Assembly: GCF_038396765.1 (NCBI RefSeq)
Contig: NZ_CP150096.1
Location: 1,905,001-1,969,000, forward strand
Reading direction: 5' to 3'
Source: Chitinophaga caseinilytica
GTDB taxonomy: Bacteria > Bacteroidota > Bacteroidia > Chitinophagales > Chitinophagaceae
DNA: 64,000 nt
Shown: in pieces, positions 61,676-64,000 of the stretch
Position numbering within the stretch: the stretch's first letter is position 1
Layout of the letters: every line of letters starts with the position of its first letter
The notes under the pieces: generated by a model
The model's input: the letters and a program-made list of their open reading frames with translations, nothing else
Told to the model about the DNA's origin: nothing
The model's database searches: none
Program-made: the position numbers and the translations under genes

Positions 61676-61952
61676 AGGTGCAAAAATAAAATATATTGGA
61701 ATCCGTTATTCATCCGGGCGGTTTTTAGAGATGCAAAGTAATGGAAATCATATTTCGCCCCCTAAAAATCCCGTTTGAAATGCGAACTTATCCATCTGCC
61801 ACAATTAACGTTTCGTTTAGCTTTCCCCTACTATTTTTATGGAATAACTGAACCCGTGCATCCCGTTAATACCGCCCATGGTGGTTTACGCAGTTGAGAC
61901 CTGAAAAATATATTCCGACATACCCTTGATTCATACCACACACCGTTCTGTT

Positions 61953-63200
61953 ATGCTAAAAAAGAAATGGTGGCTGATTGCTACCCTCCTGTTTGTTTGT
62001 GCCTTGATAGGCTTTTTCATGTTCGGGAAGAAGGCGGAAGGCCCCGGCGCCCGCGCTACCGTGAAAAAAGATATGTTCCGCGACATCGTGGCCAGCCCCG
62101 GCGAGCTCATGGCGGAAAACACCGTTTACATCCAGGGCCCTCCGCTCCAGGCCAACCAGATCTATGAAGACGTCAAGATCCAGGACATGGTAGCGGAAGG
62201 CATCACCGTGAAGGAAGGCGATTACATTGCCACCCTCGACCCCGCCGTGGTCAATAAAAAAATCAGCGACGTGAGCATGGAGCTCGACCGCGCCAATACC
62301 ACCCTGTCCCAAACCGCGCTCGACACCACGCTCCAGCTCCGCGAATCGCGCGATGCCATCACCAACCAGGTGTTTGGCCTGGAACAGAAACAGATCGCCC
62401 TGCAGCTGAGCAAATTCGAACCGCCCGCCACCATCCGCCAGGCGGAGCTCGACCTCGACAAAGCCCGCCGCGACCTCCAGCAACTCGAAGAAAAGCACAA
62501 GATCAAGGAACGGCAAAGCATCGCCAAAATGGAACAGGCCCAGCGCGATGTGGCCCGCCATCAAAAGAACCTCGCCAACCTCGAGGAACTGAAAAGCAAA
62601 TTCACCATCAAAGCCCCGAAAAACGGACTGCTGGTATATGTGAACGACTGGTCGCAGGGCGGGAAGAAAAAATCCGGCTCCTCCATCCGCAGCTGGGACC
62701 CCAACCTCGCCATGCTCCCCGATCTCTCCAGCATGCTGTCCAAAACCTACATCAACGAAGTCGATATCAGCAAAATCAAAAAAGGCCAGAAAGTGACCAT
62801 GGGCCTCGATGCCTTCCCGGAAGTGAAACTCTCCGGCATCGTATCCTCCGTCGCCAACATCGGCGAAAACAGGCCGGGGTCGAACGCAAAGGTGTTTGAG
62901 GTGATGATCAAACTCGAAAAAGTGGATTCGATCCTCAAACCGGGGATGACCACTTCCAACAATATCCTCATCAATGAAGTCCCGGGCAAGCTGACCATCC
63001 CGCTGGAAAGCGTTTTCAGCGAGAAATCGAAAAGCTACGTGTACCTGCGCAAAGGCAACGTCATCGAAAAGCGCGAAGTGGCCCTGGGCAAGAGCAACGA
63101 CGAGGTCGTGATCGTGGAAAAAGGCCTGGCGGCGGGAGACGAGATCTTCATGTCTGAACCGGCATCCGCCAAGGAAAACGCCATCGTACCCATCAAATAA
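61953..63200 (+). CDS. MacA-like periplasmic adaptor of an ABC exporter
   Basis: 415 residues from the ATG at 61953, which begins the membrane anchor (MLKKKWWLIATLLFVCALIGFFMFG). Then come a lipoyl-like half (ASPGELMAENTVYIQG, VKEGDYIATLDPAVV), a long coiled-coil hairpin (about residues 95-200), the second lipoyl half (KFTIKAPKNGLLVYVN), and beta-barrel domains (KKGQKVTMGLDAFPEVKLSG). HlyD/MacA adaptors link an inner-membrane exporter to an outer-membrane channel. The MacB-like permease follows 18 bases later. Confidence 0.9.
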   Translation: MLKKKWWLIATLLFVCALIGFFMFGKKAEGPGARATVKKDMFRDIVASPGELMAENTVYIQGPPLQANQIYEDVKIQDMVAEGITVKEGDYIATLDPAVVNKKISDVSMELDRANTTLSQTALDTTLQLRESRDAITNQVFGLEQKQIALQLSKFEPPATIRQAELDLDKARRDLQQLEEKHKIKERQSIAKMEQAQRDVARHQKNLANLEELKSKFTIKAPKNGLLVYVNDWSQGGKKKSGSSIRSWDPNLAMLPDLSSMLSKTYINEVDISKIKKGQKVTMGLDAFPEVKLSGIVSSVANIGENRPGSNAKVFEVMIKLEKVDSILKPGMTTSNNILINEVPGKLTIPLESVFSEKSKSYVYLRKGNVIEKREVALGKSNDEVVIVEKGLAAGDEIFMSEPASAKENAIVPIK

Positions 63201-63218
63201 CCCCTAAAACCGCCACTC

Positions 63219-64000
63219 ATGCAGCAATTATGGGGTACCCGTAATTCCAATAACCTGCGCATCGCGCTGGATTCCCTCGTGGCCAACCGGCTGCGATCGT
63301 TCCTCACCGCGCTGGGCATCATCTTCGGCGTGGGCGCAGTGATCGCCATGCTGGCCATCGGCCGCGGCGCCAAGGAGGAGATCATGAACCAGATGAAACT
63401 GGTCGGGGTCAACAATATCGTCATCAAGCCCGTCACCGAAAAAAAGGAAGAAGAAGAGAAGGAAGGAACGGAACAGAAAAAGCCCGCCGGACAGGAACAG
63501 AAGCAGAAGTTCTCCAAAGGCCTCAGCCTGGCCGACGCGCATTCCATCCTGAAAATGGTGCCCACCGTGGAAGCCATCAGCGCAGAGATGATCCTCGAGC
63601 AGGACATCATCTATAAAAGCAAAAGCAAAAAACTGAAAACGGTGGGCGTGGAGCCGTCGTTCTTCGCCCTCAACAATATTGGACTGGCCGAAGGGAAGAT
63701 GTTCAACGAGCAGCAACTGGCCCGGGGAGAAGGCGTGTGCATCATCGGCGCCGGCGTGAAACGGAAGTTCTTTTTGTCGGAAGACCCGGTGGGCAAAGAC
63801 ATCAAGATCGGCCAGCAATGGCTCCGCGTGATCGGGGTGACCGACGAAAAGCTTATCAGCAGCGCCACGAAAGAAAATCTCGGCATCCGCGACTACAACA
63901 TGGACGTCTATATCCCCATCCAGACGGCCCTGCTCCGCTACCGCAACCCCGCGTTCCGGATTTCGGAAAACCGCTGGGAAAGGGACGATAATCCGCCGCC
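63219..64000 (+). CDS. MacB-like ABC transporter permease, 3' end cut by window edge
   Basis: A partial gene of 260 residues from the ATG at 63219, open to the last base. The first membrane helix follows RIALDSLVANRLRSFLTALGIIFGVGAVIAMLAIGRGAKEE, a classic MacB/FtsX start. The periplasmic region has an insert of charged residues (KKEEEEKEGTEQKKPAGQEQ, about residues 70-90), then LSLADAHSILKMVPTVEAIS, GVEPSFFALNNI and LARGEGVCIIGAGVKRKFF. An ATPase, if separate, would lie beyond the window. Paired with the MacA-like adaptor. Confidence 0.9.
   Translation, partial: MQQLWGTRNSNNLRIALDSLVANRLRSFLTALGIIFGVGAVIAMLAIGRGAKEEIMNQMKLVGVNNIVIKPVTEKKEEEEKEGTEQKKPAGQEQKQKFSKGLSLADAHSILKMVPTVEAISAEMILEQDIIYKSKSKKLKTVGVEPSFFALNNIGLAEGKMFNEQQLARGEGVCIIGAGVKRKFFLSEDPVGKDIKIGQQWLRVIGVTDEKLISSATKENLGIRDYNMDVYIPIQTALLRYRNPAFRISENRWERDDNPP

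Noticed and set aside
1..64000. CRISPR arrays, insertion sequences, prophage or integrative-element ends
   Set aside because: No array of equally spaced 25-40-base repeats, no transposase or integrase, and no target-site duplications were seen. The 20- and 110-base-spaced repeats are too short or too few for CRISPR.

Overview
The window reads as chromosomal DNA of a Bacteroidota bacterium, most likely a Chitinophaga-like member of the Chitinophagaceae. The evidence is: promoters of the Bacteroidota type (TTG or TTTG, then about 20 bases, then TAnnTTTG), a FecI-like sigma/FecR/TonB-receptor/DUF4249 system, a type IX sorting domain and PorT, DUF1080 proteins, a histidine-rich DUF983 protein and a DnaX with a Bacteroidota-type tail. 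Most of it is moderately GC-rich housekeeping DNA. I see no rRNA, tRNA, insertion sequence, CRISPR array or prophage.

Layout. 1-6353: eboA (cut by the window edge) to eboF, a complete ebo metabolite operon. 6502-13492: two DUF1080 proteins, a PfpI-like protein, a lone atpG, scpB with a long acidic tail, an Xre/RES toxin-antitoxin pair, and a LytTR regulator with a shortened receiver and three repeats at 20-base spacing upstream. 13654-19919: rny, zapA, a coiled-coil gene and pheT on the minus strand, interrupted by a second, divergent Xre/RES pair on the plus strand. 20405-25093: dnaB, a MATE exporter, rsmE, a methyltransferase. 25171-27002: terC and pyrD. 27085-32147: sigma factor, FecR, TonB receptor and DUF4249 lipoprotein. 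32196-37240: thiolase, a membrane protein, and a DUF1800/DUF1501 pair. 37244-42013: a probable zinc-uptake regulon of two convergent units that share a 15-base inverted-repeat operator. 42280-55546: DUF983, ABC exporter, EF-G paralogue, YifB, MutS-like protein, pyrC, porT, ubiE, ysxC, YkuK, CoA-binding protein and an epimerase. 55619-64000: GbsR-type regulator, an AT-rich orphan gene, E2 of a 2-oxoacid dehydrogenase, dnaX, a GNAT-like protein, and the start of a MacA/MacB-like exporter.

Frameshifts. Five apparent single-base losses in four genes (pyrD, fecR, DUF4249, DUF1800 twice) each fall in or next to a run of exactly five C in the sense strand. A sixth, in the E2 gene, is at a CCC. This looks like systematic undercalling of homopolymers, though real lesions cannot be excluded. 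dnaX differs: its frame break is in the opposite direction, at an A7 tract at the border between the gamma-like and tau-specific parts, followed by a potential hairpin. It is therefore a candidate for transcriptional slippage.

Regulation. The most interesting non-coding signals are the three TGCAACA-N-TGTTGCA operators lying over two zinc-linked promoters, the 20-base iterons before the LytTR gene, the three palindromes at exactly 110-base spacing before the second toxin-antitoxin pair, and a TTGAA-N2-TTCAA element before both the GbsR gene and the neighbouring epimerase gene. Six genes have the -7 box only 4-7 bases from the start codon, which suggests leaderless or nearly leaderless mRNAs.
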